This document shows positions 31,736 to 40,185 of a stretch of DNA of 64,000 nucleotides, in pieces; position 1 is the stretch's first letter, and the number at the start of each line of letters is the position of its first letter. The notes under the pieces were generated by a model. That model saw nothing but the letters and a program-made list of their open reading frames with translations, was not told where the DNA came from and did not search any database. Where the stretch lies: positions 310,001 to 374,000 of the forward strand of contig NZ_BAABBV010000001.1 in the NCBI RefSeq assembly GCF_039538145.1, written 5' to 3'. The position numbers and the translations under genes are program-made. The DNA is from Gryllotalpicola daejeonensis. GTDB taxonomy: Bacteria; Actinomycetota; Actinomycetes; Actinomycetales; Microbacteriaceae.

Positions 31736-33094
31736 GTGACTCGGATCGGAACCACACAGTTGAGCAGTCAGACCACCACAGCCCCCGCAAAGCCGGAAGC
31801 GACGCCGATCCTGCACAGGGTGCGCGGAAAGGTCCTGCTGCTGCTGTGCGTGATGTACGCGATCTCGTATCTGGACCGCACCAACATCTCCACGGCCGGC
31901 CCGACGATCATGTCGGCTCTGCACCTGAATGCCACACAGTTCGGCATCGCCGTGTCGGCGTTCTCGATCCCCTACGCGCTGCTGCAGGTGTTCGGCGGGA
32001 ACCTCGGTGAGCGCTTCGGGGCGCGCAAGTCCCTGTTCTGGATCGGCGTGCTGTGGGGCGTCGCGACGATCGCGACAGGCTTCTCGATCGGGCTGCTGTC
32101 ACTGGTCGGCGCCCGCCTGCTGCTGGGTCTGACCGAGGCGGCGGCCTTCCCGACCGCCACGAGCGCGATGTCGCGCTGGGTCCCCGCCGACCGCAACGGA
32201 TTCGCGCAGGGCGTCGTCCATTCCGCCTCGCGCCTCGGCAACGCGGCGGGTCCCCTGATCGTCGGCGGCCTGATCATCTGGGGCAACAGCCTGCACACCG
32301 TCCTGGCTGGCTGGCAGATCTCCTTCCTGCTCATCGGCCTGCTCAGCGTCGTGTGGGCTCTGCTGTGGATGTGGTCGTACCGCGACCGCCCGCAGAACCA
32401 CCCGAAGGTGACGAAGGAGGAGCTGTCCGAGATCCCCCGCGAGCTCGAGCGCGCGGCACAGCCGGCGACGCCGTGGCGCAGGCTCATGCGCACGATCCTG
32501 CCGGTAGCGGTCGTCGACTTCGGCTACGGCTGGGTCCTGTGGGTGTTCCTGACCTGGATCCCGACCTTCCTCACCGACACCTTCCACCTGCCACTGTCGA
32601 AGTACGCGCTGTTCACCTCGGTCGTCCTCGTCGGCGGCGTGGTCGGTGACACCGTCGGCGGCATGTTCGCCGACTTCCTGCTGCGTCGCACGGGGAACCT
32701 GCGCAACTCGCGCCGCACGGTGCTGCTCGTCGGACTCGTCGGCTCGCTCCTGTGGCTCGTGCCGCTGCTCTTCGCGCACACGCTGGTGGTCGCGACCGTC
32801 TCGCTCTCGCTGTCATTCTTCTTCCTGGAGCTGTGCAACGCGACGCTGTGGGCGATCCCGATGGACGTCGCGCCCGAGTGGTCCGGCACGGCGAGCGGCA
32901 TGATGAACACCGGCTTCGGCCTCGCCGGCATCTTCTCGCCGATCGTCTTCGGCGCGATGGTCGACTCGGTCGGCTGGCAGTGGCCGTTCGGCATCTCGAT
33001 CGGGCTGCTCGCGCTGTCGGCCGTGGTCGCTACGGTGATGAAGCCGCGGCGGGTGCTGCCTCGCGGGGTCGACGACGTCGCGGTCGCCCGGTGA
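31736..33094 (+). CDS. MFS transporter, anion:cation symporter type
   Basis: 452 residues, about 12 membrane helices. The N-terminal helix ends in YLDRTNISTAGPTI, characteristic of the ACS subfamily (hexuronate, phthalate, tartrate and related organic anions); the loop GERFGARKSLFW follows. GTG start at 31736; a small hairpin GGGTT-N7-AACCC (31715-31731) lies directly before it. The last 65 bases overlap the convergent acyltransferase gene. Substrate unknown. Confidence 0.85.
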   Translation: MTRIGTTQLSSQTTTAPAKPEATPILHRVRGKVLLLLCVMYAISYLDRTNISTAGPTIMSALHLNATQFGIAVSAFSIPYALLQVFGGNLGERFGARKSLFWIGVLWGVATIATGFSIGLLSLVGARLLLGLTEAAAFPTATSAMSRWVPADRNGFAQGVVHSASRLGNAAGPLIVGGLIIWGNSLHTVLAGWQISFLLIGLLSVVWALLWMWSYRDRPQNHPKVTKEELSEIPRELERAAQPATPWRRLMRTILPVAVVDFGYGWVLWVFLTWIPTFLTDTFHLPLSKYALFTSVVLVGGVVGDTVGGMFADFLLRRTGNLRNSRRTVLLVGLVGSLLWLVPLLFAHTLVVATVSLSLSFFFLELCNATLWAIPMDVAPEWSGTASGMMNTGFGLAGIFSPIVFGAMVDSVGWQWPFGISIGLLALSAVVATVMKPRRVLPRGVDDVAVAR

Positions 33095-34205
33095 ACCAGA
33101 GGCTTGCCGGGCTGCGGCGCAGCAGCTCGGTGAGCCCGATCGCGCCGAGCACGACGACGACATAGGCGACGAGGCTGCGCCACGGGTCCGGAAGGGTGCG
33201 GGCGAACCACCCGTCGCCGAGCCAGAGCAGGGTCCACAGGATGAGTGGGTGCGACAGGAAGATGCCGAAGGACCGGTCGGTCGCGGTGTCGACGGAGCGG
33301 GCGAGCAGTGAGCCCTCGCGTCGCCGGTCCGACCAGATTCTGCCGAGCGCGGTGAAGCCGAGCCCCACGCCGACGCCCCACACGACGATGGCCGGCTGCA
33401 CCGGCGAGCCCGCCGAATAGAGGCTCGCGCCCGCGGCATGCTGCACCGCGAAGACGATGAGATAGAAGACCGCGCAGGCCAGGGTGATCAGCCCCACCTT
33501 GCCGCGGTTGCGCGCGATCCACCCGAGGAAGCCCTCGCCGTGGTCGGCGCACACGGCGCCCGCGAGGATGAAGAAGCTGTAGCTGAAGAAGTACTGCGCG
33601 TCGTAGTGCACGAAGCCCGGCAGCACCTGCGGCCAGTAGTGGTACCAGCTCATGAGTGCGAGCTGCACCACCGCCGCCACGCCGAGGATCGTGAGCTGCG
33701 CTCTCAGACCTCGCCTGACGAGCCATGCGATCACCGGCACCAGCAGATAGACCTGCATCGTCACGAGCAGGAAGTACAGGTGGTACCAGGCGTCACCCGT
33801 CAGCACGACCCGCACGTAGTCGAGGACGAAACCGCCGACCGAAGGGTCGTGATGTGTGCGCGGGTAGTCGTAGATCAGCATGTAGGCGAGCGACCACACG
33901 AGGTAGGGCACGCCGACGAGCAGGAAGCGCCGCGGCCAGAACTTCCGCATCGGCACCGGCTTGTGGAAGTAACTCCACATGAGCACGAACCCGGTGATCC
34001 AGAAGAACGGCTCGCGCGTGAAGTGCAGCAGCCCGAGCAGCACATGAAGCGGAACGTCGTCGGCCGCCACCGTGTGGCTGATCGTGTGCACGCCGATCAC
34101 CGACGCGAACGTCAGGATGCGGATGACGTCGATCTCGTGGATGTGCCGGCGCTTTCGCACCGGTGTGCTCTTCGGCTCGGCCGTCGGTTCGGTGGCCTCG
34201 GTCAA
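33030..34205 (-). CDS. Membrane acyltransferase, family 3
   Basis: 391 residues with about ten hydrophobic helices. The N-terminus HEIDVIRILTFASVIGVHTISH fits acyltransferase-3, with the His of the first helix region as the expected catalytic residue; IFLSHPLILW near the C-terminus is also typical. Such enzymes transfer acyl groups to cell-surface sugars, peptides or lipids. The C-terminal 18 residues are Arg/Pro/Ala-rich and are encoded antisense to the end of the MFS gene. ATGA overlap with the upstream ligase gene suggests the two act together. Confidence 0.85.
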   Translation of the reverse strand: MTEATEPTAEPKSTPVRKRRHIHEIDVIRILTFASVIGVHTISHTVAADDVPLHVLLGLLHFTREPFFWITGFVLMWSYFHKPVPMRKFWPRRFLLVGVPYLVWSLAYMLIYDYPRTHHDPSVGGFVLDYVRVVLTGDAWYHLYFLLVTMQVYLLVPVIAWLVRRGLRAQLTILGVAAVVQLALMSWYHYWPQVLPGFVHYDAQYFFSYSFFILAGAVCADHGEGFLGWIARNRGKVGLITLACAVFYLIVFAVQHAAGASLYSAGSPVQPAIVVWGVGVGLGFTALGRIWSDRRREGSLLARSVDTATDRSFGIFLSHPLILWTLLWLGDGWFARTLPDPWRSLVAYVVVVLGAIGLTELLRRSPASLWFTGRPRRRRPREAAPAAASSP

Positions 34206-35584
34206 CGGCGCTCCCCCTGCAGAGCCGAGCGCATCCGGGCGCGCTGCACCTTCCCGGTCGCCGCGCGCGGCAGCTCACTCGTCACGGTGATCTCGACGGG
34301 GCGCAGATGCCGAGGAAGCTCGGCCGAGGCGCGCTCCAGCAGCGAGGCGCGCAGGCCTGAGGCATCCGTCTCGCCCCCATCGGAATCCGCGGGCACGACG
34401 AACGCGACGGGCACCTCGCCGAGCACGGCGTCGGGCTTCGCGACCACGACCGCCTCGCGCACGCGCGGGTCGCCGAGCAGCACGTTCTCGACGTCGGCCG
34501 GGTAGACGAGCTCGCCGCCGCGGTTGATCACGTCGTCGCTGCGGCCGAGCAGGGTGACGAAGCCGTCGGCGTCGACGCTGCCGAGATCGCCCGTGCTGAG
34601 CCAGCCGTCGTCGTCGAAGCGATCGGCGGCGGCGTTCTTGAAGTAGCGCGAGATCACGCCGTCGCCGCGGATCCACAAGGCGCCGACGGATGCCTCACCC
34701 AGCGGCTTCCCGCTCTCATCGCGTGCCTCGACCTGCGCTCCGACCGCTCGGCCGACCGAGCCGTCGGGCGCCGAGCCGTCGAGCGGCGTCGCCGTGATCT
34801 GGCTCGCCGCCTCGGTCATGCCGTAGCTGACCACCAGTGGGATGCCGTCGAACGCGGCGGCCACCGGTGCGGGCAGCGGGGCGGAGGCGCTGCGGATGAA
34901 GCGGAGGCCGGGCGGCGCCTCGATCGGATCCTTCGCGAGGATGGCGAGAATCGCGGGGACCGCGTTGATCCAGGTGATGCGCCGGTCGCGCATGAGCTGC
35001 CAGAATCCGGTCCGGTGGAATCGCCGGTCGAGCACCAGAGCCGAGCCCGCGACCAGCGTCGCCAGCAGCGCGACCACCTCGGCATTGATGTGGAACAGCG
35101 GCAGCGGGTTGTACCCGCGGTCGGCGGCCGTCAGCTCGTTGTGCGCCGCCACGGCCCGCGCCACGTGCAGCAGCTGCGCCACGGAGAGTTCGACGCCCTT
35201 CGGCGTTCCCGTCGAGCCCGAGGTGAACAGCACCACGCTGCCGCCGTTGCGCGCGGGCGCGTCATCGAGCTGCTCGCGCAGGGTCGCGACGACCGCCGGC
35301 GAGGTGTCAGGGGCCACGGGCGCGACACAGCGCCCTGCGGCCAGTGCGCCGAGATAGGTGAGCGCGAAGTCGATCGGGTCCTCAGCGGTGATCACCACGG
35401 CCGTTCCGGCATCGAGCGCGCCGGCGTGCGCGGCGAGCCCCGCAAGTTCGCCATAGCGCACGACACGGTCGCCGCGTGCGTCCTCGAGGAACACCGCCTC
35501 AGGTGTCTCCGCCGCCCTCTTCGCGATCAGTTCGGCGATACTCTCGCCGACTCCCCCATCCGAACTTTTCGCGCTATGACCCAC
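34202..35584 (-). CDS. Adenylate-forming ligase (acyl-CoA synthetase-like)
   Basis: 460 residues, short for the 500-550 usual in the ANL superfamily, mainly from a reduced N-terminal part. The core motifs are complete: P-loop VLFTSGSTGTPKGVE, substrate-site SYGMTEA, STGDLGSVDADG, hinge GRSDDVINRGGELVYPADVENVL, and the C-terminal catalytic Lys in RAATGKVQR. It activates a carboxylic acid as an acyl-adenylate. No carrier-protein gene is nearby, so CoA or the partner acyltransferase may be the acceptor route. GTG six bases after TAGCCT. Confidence 0.87.
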   Translation of the reverse strand: MGHSAKSSDGGVGESIAELIAKRAAETPEAVFLEDARGDRVVRYGELAGLAAHAGALDAGTAVVITAEDPIDFALTYLGALAAGRCVAPVAPDTSPAVVATLREQLDDAPARNGGSVVLFTSGSTGTPKGVELSVAQLLHVARAVAAHNELTAADRGYNPLPLFHINAEVVALLATLVAGSALVLDRRFHRTGFWQLMRDRRITWINAVPAILAILAKDPIEAPPGLRFIRSASAPLPAPVAAAFDGIPLVVSYGMTEAASQITATPLDGSAPDGSVGRAVGAQVEARDESGKPLGEASVGALWIRGDGVISRYFKNAAADRFDDDGWLSTGDLGSVDADGFVTLLGRSDDVINRGGELVYPADVENVLLGDPRVREAVVVAKPDAVLGEVPVAFVVPADSDGGETDASGLRASLLERASAELPRHLRPVEITVTSELPRAATGKVQRARMRSALQGERR

Positions 35585-35590
35585 TTATCC

Positions 35591-35596
35591 AGGCTA
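35591..35596 (-). promoter_or_regulatory. -10 box of the ligase/acyltransferase operon
   Basis: TAGCCT, six bases before the GTG of the ligase. A divergent TATGGT at 35616-35621 is a candidate -10 for the DUF3311/SSS operon, so the two promoters are back to back. Confidence 0.5.
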
Positions 35597-35672
35597 ACGG
35601 GCGTCGCTGAGTCGCTATGGTGTGTTCTGCATCGCCCCCCTACGGGGGTGCTAGGAATCCCATAAGGAGACA

Positions 35673-35945
35673 ATGGTGTCTGCTCCCGATGTTCCAACGC
35701 GCGGCCCTGCGCGCGTCGCCCCCTATCTCATCGCCGGCATCCTGGTCGCCATCGCGATCGTGATGCCACTGACCGTGCCCATCTACGCCCGGGCGACGCC
35801 CGAGCTGTGGGGCATGCCGTTCTTCTACTGGTATCAGCTGCTGTGGGTGTTCATCGCCGCAGGGCTGCTCGCGGTGGCCTACGTGATCGTCACGCGTGAA
35901 GACCGGCGCCGTCGCGCCGCTGTGCGAGGGGAAGGCACGCGATGA
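35673..35945 (+). CDS. DUF3311 small membrane protein
   Basis: 90 residues with two membrane helices (about 17-36 and 52-72) separated by the conserved WGMPFFYWYQLLWVF stretch of DUF3311. It always travels with an SSS symporter and is thought to be its accessory subunit. AAGGAG at 35664-35669 is only three bases from the ATG but six from the following GTG (35676), so translation may start one codon later. A small GC hairpin CCCCC-N3-GGGGG precedes it at 35636-35648. ATGA overlap with the symporter gene. Confidence 0.85.
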   Translation: MVSAPDVPTRGPARVAPYLIAGILVAIAIVMPLTVPIYARATPELWGMPFFYWYQLLWVFIAAGLLAVAYVIVTREDRRRRAAVRGEGTR

Positions 35946-37651
35946 GCGCTCACCTGCTTGCGCTGGCAGCCGCAGCCGCAGCCGCACCTGCGGCGAACGG
36001 CCACCGGCCTGTCAACTGGGTCGCGCTGATCGTCGTGGTCGTGCTGTTCGTGCTGGTAGCGGTGATCGGATTCCTCGCCGCCCGCTGGCGCACCGACCCG
36101 AGCGCCCGCGGCCTGCACACGCTCGACGAATGGGGCCTCGGCGGCCGCGGCTTCGGCACCTGGGTCACGTGGTTCCTGCTCGGCGGCGACCTGTACACCG
36201 CCTACACCTTCGTAGCGGTTCCGGCCGCGATGTGGGCGTCCGGAGCGGTGAGCGGATTCTTCGCCGTGCCGTACACCGTCGTGCTCTACCCCATCGTGTT
36301 CATCCTGATGAGCCGACTGTGGTCGGTGTCGCACCGGCACGGCTACGTCACGCCGGCCGACTTCGTCGGCGGCCGCTACGGCAGCCGCTGGCTGTCGCTC
36401 GCGGTCGCCGTGACCGGCATCGTCGCGACCATGCCCTACATCGCGCTGCAGCTCGTCGGCATCCGCGCGGTTCTCACGGTTCTGGGTCTGGGCTCGAACT
36501 CGAACCCGCTCATGGCAGACCTGCCGCTCATCATCGCGTTCGTCGTGCTCGCGGCGTACACGTACACCGGCGGTCTGCGCGCGCCCGCGCTCATCGCGGT
36601 CGTGAAAGACGTGCTGATCTACATCGCGATCATCGTGGCCATCGCCTACCTGCCTGCCCACTTCGGCGGCTGGGGCGGCATCTTCGACGCGGCCGAGAAG
36701 AAGCTCAGCGCGACGAACCCCGCGACCGGGGCGCCGTTCGGCGCGGTCATCCCCGGTGCCGCCGGTTTCAACGCGTACTGGACGCTCGCGCTCGGCAGCG
36801 CGATGGCGCTCTTCATGTACCCGCACTCGATCACGGGCGTGCTCGCGACCAAGAGCCGCAACACGATCCGTCGCAACGCGATGGTGCTGCCGCTCTACTC
36901 GCTGATGCTCGGCTTCCTCGCCCTGCTCGGCTACGTCGCCATCAAGGCAGGCACTCAGCCGATCGACACGAACGGCGCGATCAACGCGCAGCTCGTCGTG
37001 CCGCAGCTGTTCCTCGACTCGTTCCCGTCGTGGTTCAGCGGTGTCGCGCTCGCCGCGATCGCGATCGGTGCTCTGGTGCCCGCGGCGATCATGTCCATCG
37101 CGGCGTCGAACCTGTTCACGCGCAACATCTACCGCGACTTCTTCAAGAAGGATGCGACGCCGAAGCACGAGGCCAACGTGTCGAAGCTCGTGTCGCTGAT
37201 CGTGAAGGTCGGCGCGCTGGTGTTCGTGCTGGGGCTCGACCAGTCGTCTGCGATCAACTTCCAGCTGCTCGGCGGCATCTGGATCCTGCAGACGTTCCCG
37301 TCGATCGTCGCCGGCCTCTATACCGGGTGGTTCAACAAGTGGGCGCTGCTGGTCGGCTGGGCCGCGGGCATCCTGTACGGCACGATCACGGCGTACGATG
37401 TCGTGAACCCGGCGACGCACGCGCACTTCGGCGGCTCGATCGCGGCCTTCCCCGGCACGTCGACCACCGTGTACATCGGCGTCACCGCGTTCCTGCTCAA
37501 CGCCGTCATCGCGGTGCTCGGCACCCTCATCCTGCGCGCGTTCCGCGTCAAGGATGTCGCGGACCAGACGCGCCCGTCGGACTTCGACGCCGACGAGAAC
37601 GACCCGAAGGTCGTCGAGATCGAGCGGTCGGAGCCGTTGCTCGAGCCGTAA
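35942..37651 (+). CDS. Sodium:solute symporter, MctP-like monocarboxylate permease
   Basis: 569 residues, about 13 membrane helices, SSS family. Seen: DEWGLGGRGFGTWVTWFLLGGDLYTAYTF near the N-terminus, GGRYGSRWLSL, and YPHSITGVLATKSRNTIRRN. With a DUF3311 partner this matches the MctP type, which takes up short monocarboxylates such as lactate, pyruvate or propionate. An unusually long periplasmic or cytosolic loop around residues 240-270 is present. The C-terminal 30 residues are acidic. Terminator follows. Confidence 0.87.
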   Translation: MSAHLLALAAAAAAAPAANGHRPVNWVALIVVVVLFVLVAVIGFLAARWRTDPSARGLHTLDEWGLGGRGFGTWVTWFLLGGDLYTAYTFVAVPAAMWASGAVSGFFAVPYTVVLYPIVFILMSRLWSVSHRHGYVTPADFVGGRYGSRWLSLAVAVTGIVATMPYIALQLVGIRAVLTVLGLGSNSNPLMADLPLIIAFVVLAAYTYTGGLRAPALIAVVKDVLIYIAIIVAIAYLPAHFGGWGGIFDAAEKKLSATNPATGAPFGAVIPGAAGFNAYWTLALGSAMALFMYPHSITGVLATKSRNTIRRNAMVLPLYSLMLGFLALLGYVAIKAGTQPIDTNGAINAQLVVPQLFLDSFPSWFSGVALAAIAIGALVPAAIMSIAASNLFTRNIYRDFFKKDATPKHEANVSKLVSLIVKVGALVFVLGLDQSSAINFQLLGGIWILQTFPSIVAGLYTGWFNKWALLVGWAAGILYGTITAYDVVNPATHAHFGGSIAAFPGTSTTVYIGVTAFLLNAVIAVLGTLILRAFRVKDVADQTRPSDFDADENDPKVVEIERSEPLLEP

Positions 37652-37673
37652 GCCTGCGCCCGGGGCGATACGC

Positions 37674-37730
37674 AGAAACGGGTCGATACGCAGACCATTC
37701 CGCTCAGGCGGTCTGCGTATCGGCCCGTTT
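37674..37730. terminator. Long hairpin between the symporter gene and coaE
   Basis: Left arm from 37674, right arm ending 37730, with stems GAAACGGG/CCCGTTTC and CGATACGCAGACC/GGTCTGCGTATCG around a 13-base loop; a single bulge separates them. Sits between convergent genes and probably stops transcription from both sides. The segment CGATACGCAG also occurs once more just to the left. Confidence 0.8.
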
Positions 37731-37759
37731 CCGATTTCGGGACCGGGCCGGGAGCCGCG

Positions 37760-38362
37760 TCAGGCGCTGAGCGTCGCCCAGAGCTCGTCGACGGCGTCGA
37801 GCAGTTCCTCGCGGGTGCCGTCGTTGTCGAGCACGTAGTCGGCCATGGCGAGGCGCTCGGCGTCGGTCGCCTGCGCGCCGACGCGGGCCTCGGCCTCAGC
37901 CTGGCTCATGCCGCGGTCGGCGACCATGCGGCGGATGCGCTCGTCGCGGCGCGCGTTGACGACGATGATCTTCTCGAATTGCATGGGGCGGGCTGCGGAT
38001 GCCTCGACCAGCAGCGGCACGTCATAGATGACGATCGCGTTCGGGTCCTCCGCCTCGATCGCTCGAAGCTTCGCCTGGCCGAGCTCCCACACGGCGGGGT
38101 GGGTGATGTCGTTGAGCGTCTTGAGCGCCGCCGAGTTGTTGAAGACGATCGAGCCGAGCGCCGGCCTGTCGAGCGAGCCGTCGGGCAGCAGCAGGTGCTC
38201 GCCGAACTCGGCGACGACCTTCGCCAGCGCGGGCTGCCCGGGCTCGACGATCTCGCGGGCGAGCTTGTCGGCGTCGAGGATCACGGCGCCGTGCTCGGCG
38301 AGGCGGGCTGAGACGGTGGACTTTCCGGAGGCGATGCCGCCGGTGAGCGCGATGAGCTTCAC
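37760..38362 (-). CDS. coaE: Dephospho-CoA kinase
   Basis: 200 residues from the GTG at 38362. Last step of coenzyme A synthesis. P-loop LTGGIASGKSTVS at residues 5-17, then DADKLAREIVEPG and the LID-type region RRDERIRRMVADRGMSQAEAEAR. A longer in-frame start at 38434 would add 24 residues that do not resemble the family; the GTG chosen lies seven bases behind a TAGCGT box and begins directly with the first beta strand. Confidence 0.95.
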   Translation of the reverse strand: MKLIALTGGIASGKSTVSARLAEHGAVILDADKLAREIVEPGQPALAKVVAEFGEHLLLPDGSLDRPALGSIVFNNSAALKTLNDITHPAVWELGQAKLRAIEAEDPNAIVIYDVPLLVEASAARPMQFEKIIVVNARRDERIRRMVADRGMSQAEAEARVGAQATDAERLAMADYVLDNDGTREELLDAVDELWATLSA

Positions 38363-38369
38363 GCGTTCC

Positions 38370-38375
38370 ACGCTA
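38370..38375 (-). promoter_or_regulatory. -10 box of coaE
   Basis: TAGCGT, seven bases before the GTG at 38362; decides the start in favour of the shorter protein. Confidence 0.55.
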
Positions 38376-38392
38376 CCGGGCGGCTGCAAGCG

Positions 38393-38480
38393 CGCGGCGA
38401 CAACAGATGCGGCTTCGCCGTGCGGATTCCGCATCCATTGTCGCCGCGTCGCGCTCGAGTCGGCATCTAGTGTCGCCGCG
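38393..38480. repeat. Inverted and direct repeat cluster upstream of coaE
   Basis: An 11-base stem (38393-38403 with 38438-38448) and, inside it, a 7-base stem (38406-38412 with 38429-38435). The right arm segment at 38431-38448 is repeated imperfectly (15 of 18) at 38463-38480. It lies between the rpsA terminator and the coaE -10, so it is not needed to end rpsA transcription. Confidence 0.75.
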
Positions 38481-38503
38481 GGAAAGGAGGGAAGGCGCGC
38501 ACG

Positions 38504-38536
38504 AAAAAGGGGCCGGGTCCTTGCGGACCCGGCCCC
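38504..38536 (-). terminator. Intrinsic terminator of rpsA
   Basis: Perfect 12-bp stem (38509-38520 with 38525-38536), four-base loop, and five U residues in the rpsA transcript (AAAAA at 38504-38508 on the plus strand). Confidence 0.92.
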
Positions 38537-38568
38537 GGATTCAACTCGACGGCCTCAGCCGCGCGGCC

Positions 38569-40017
38569 TTAGTTGCTCGAGAGCTTCTCGCGCAGAGCGG
38601 CGAGCGACTCGTCGTCGGCGAGGGTGCCGGTGGCAGCCGACTCGGTCGAGAACGACGACGAGCTGGACTGGCCGGTGTTGTTCGCCTCTTCCTCGAGCTG
38701 GCGGGCGACCTGCTTCTTGTGAGCCTCCCAGCGGGCCTGAGCGGCCGCGTAGTCGGCCTCCCACTTGGCGCGCTGCTCGTCGAAGCCTTCCTTCCACTCG
38801 CCGGTCTCGGCGTCGAAGCCCTCGGGGTACTTGTAGTTCCCCTGCTCGTCGTACTCGGTCGGCATGCCGTAGAGCGCCGGGTCGAACTCGGTGCCCTCGG
38901 GGTCGACGCCCTCGTTCGCCTGCTTCAGCGAGAGGCTGATGCGGCGACGCTCGAGATCGATGTCGATGACCTTGACGAAGACCTCTTCGCCGACCGACAC
39001 GACCTGCTCGGCGAGCTCGACGTGCTTGCCCGACAGCTCGGAGATGTGGACGAGGCCCTCGATGCCGTCGGCGACGCGAACGAACGCACCGAACGGAACG
39101 AGCTTGGTGACCTTACCCGGGGCGACCTGGCCGATCGCGTGGGTGCGGGCGAAGACCTGCCACGGGTCCTCCTGGGTCGCCTTGAGCGACAGCGAGACGC
39201 GCTCGCGGTCGAGGTCGACCTCGAGGATCTCGACGGTGACTTCCTGACCGACCTCGACGACCTCGCTGGCGTGCTCGATGTGCTTCCAGCTGAGCTCGGA
39301 GACGTGGACGAGGCCGTCGACGCCGCCGAGGTCGACGAACGCACCGAAGTTGACGATCGACGAGACGACGCCCTTGCGGACCTGGCCCTTGTGCAGGTTG
39401 TTGAGGAAGGTGGTGCGCGACTCGGACTGCGTCTGCTCGAGCAGAGCGCGGCGCGAGAGGACCACGTTGTTGCGGTTCTTGTCGAGCTCGAGGATCTTCG
39501 CCTCGATCTCCTGGCCGAGGTACGGCGTCAGGTCGCGCACGCGGCGCAGCTCGATCAGCGACGCGGGCAGGAAGCCGCGGAGGCCGATGTCGACGATCAG
39601 GCCGCCCTTGACGACCTCGATGACCTGGCCGGTCACGACGCCGTCGGCTTCCTTGATCTTCTCCACGTCGCCCCAGGCGCGCTCGTACTGAGCCCGCTTC
39701 TTCGACAGGATCAGACGGCCTTCCTTGTCCTCCTTCTGGAGAACGAGTGCCTCGACGGTGTCGCCGACGCCGACGACCTCGCTGGGGTCGACGTCGTGCT
39801 TGATGGAAAGCTCACGCGAGGGGATGACACCCTCGGTCTTGTAGCCGACGTCGAGGAGGACCTCGTCACGGTCGACCTTCACAACGGTGCCTTCGATGAG
39901 GTCACCGTCGTTGAAGAACTTCAGAGTCTTCTCGACCGCGGCAAGAAAGTCTTCAGCAGAGCCGATGTCGTTGATGGCGACCTGCTTGGCTGCCTTTTCG
40001 GTCGTAGTGGTAGTCAT
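38569..40017 (-). CDS. rpsA: 30S ribosomal protein S1
   Basis: 482 residues with four S1 (OB-fold) domains, about 35-105, 122-190, 207-278 and 292-365, each ending in patterns like GLVHVSELSWKHIEH. The four-domain form is normal for actinobacteria (six in enterobacteria). It brings mRNA to the ribosome. The C-terminal ~115 residues are not an S1 domain but an acidic and Gln/Glu-rich tail. A Shine-Dalgarno GGAG lies ten bases upstream. Own promoter and leader of about 80 bases; strong terminator follows. Confidence 0.97.
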   Translation of the reverse strand: MTTTTTEKAAKQVAINDIGSAEDFLAAVEKTLKFFNDGDLIEGTVVKVDRDEVLLDVGYKTEGVIPSRELSIKHDVDPSEVVGVGDTVEALVLQKEDKEGRLILSKKRAQYERAWGDVEKIKEADGVVTGQVIEVVKGGLIVDIGLRGFLPASLIELRRVRDLTPYLGQEIEAKILELDKNRNNVVLSRRALLEQTQSESRTTFLNNLHKGQVRKGVVSSIVNFGAFVDLGGVDGLVHVSELSWKHIEHASEVVEVGQEVTVEILEVDLDRERVSLSLKATQEDPWQVFARTHAIGQVAPGKVTKLVPFGAFVRVADGIEGLVHISELSGKHVELAEQVVSVGEEVFVKVIDIDLERRRISLSLKQANEGVDPEGTEFDPALYGMPTEYDEQGNYKYPEGFDAETGEWKEGFDEQRAKWEADYAAAQARWEAHKKQVARQLEEEANNTGQSSSSSFSTESAATGTLADDESLAALREKLSSN

Positions 40018-40103
40018 TGAGTGGTTACTCCGGGATGGACATGAATCAGGCCCGAAACTGGAACTTGAGTGTTTGTGAAGACACGCCCCGCTTCAGGCGA
40101 GCG

Positions 40104-40132
40104 GATATAGAAGTCACGAATGTGACGTTCAA
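40104..40132 (-). promoter_or_regulatory. rpsA promoter with a palindromic spacer
   Basis: On the minus strand: TTGAAC, a 17-base spacer, TATATC (-10 at 40104-40109). The spacer holds GTCAC-N4-GTGAC (40113-40126), a candidate operator placed where a bound protein would block polymerase. The best -35/-10 pair in the window. Confidence 0.75.
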
Positions 40133-40185
40133 GTTTACCTGATTTGAAACGGATGCCTCAACGCGGGCATTCCCTCGTCGAGAAG

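Noticed and set aside
40113..40126. CRP/GlxR site in the rpsA promoter
   Set aside because: The half-sites are in the inverse order (TCAC before GTGA) to the CRP consensus, so only an unspecified dyad is claimed.
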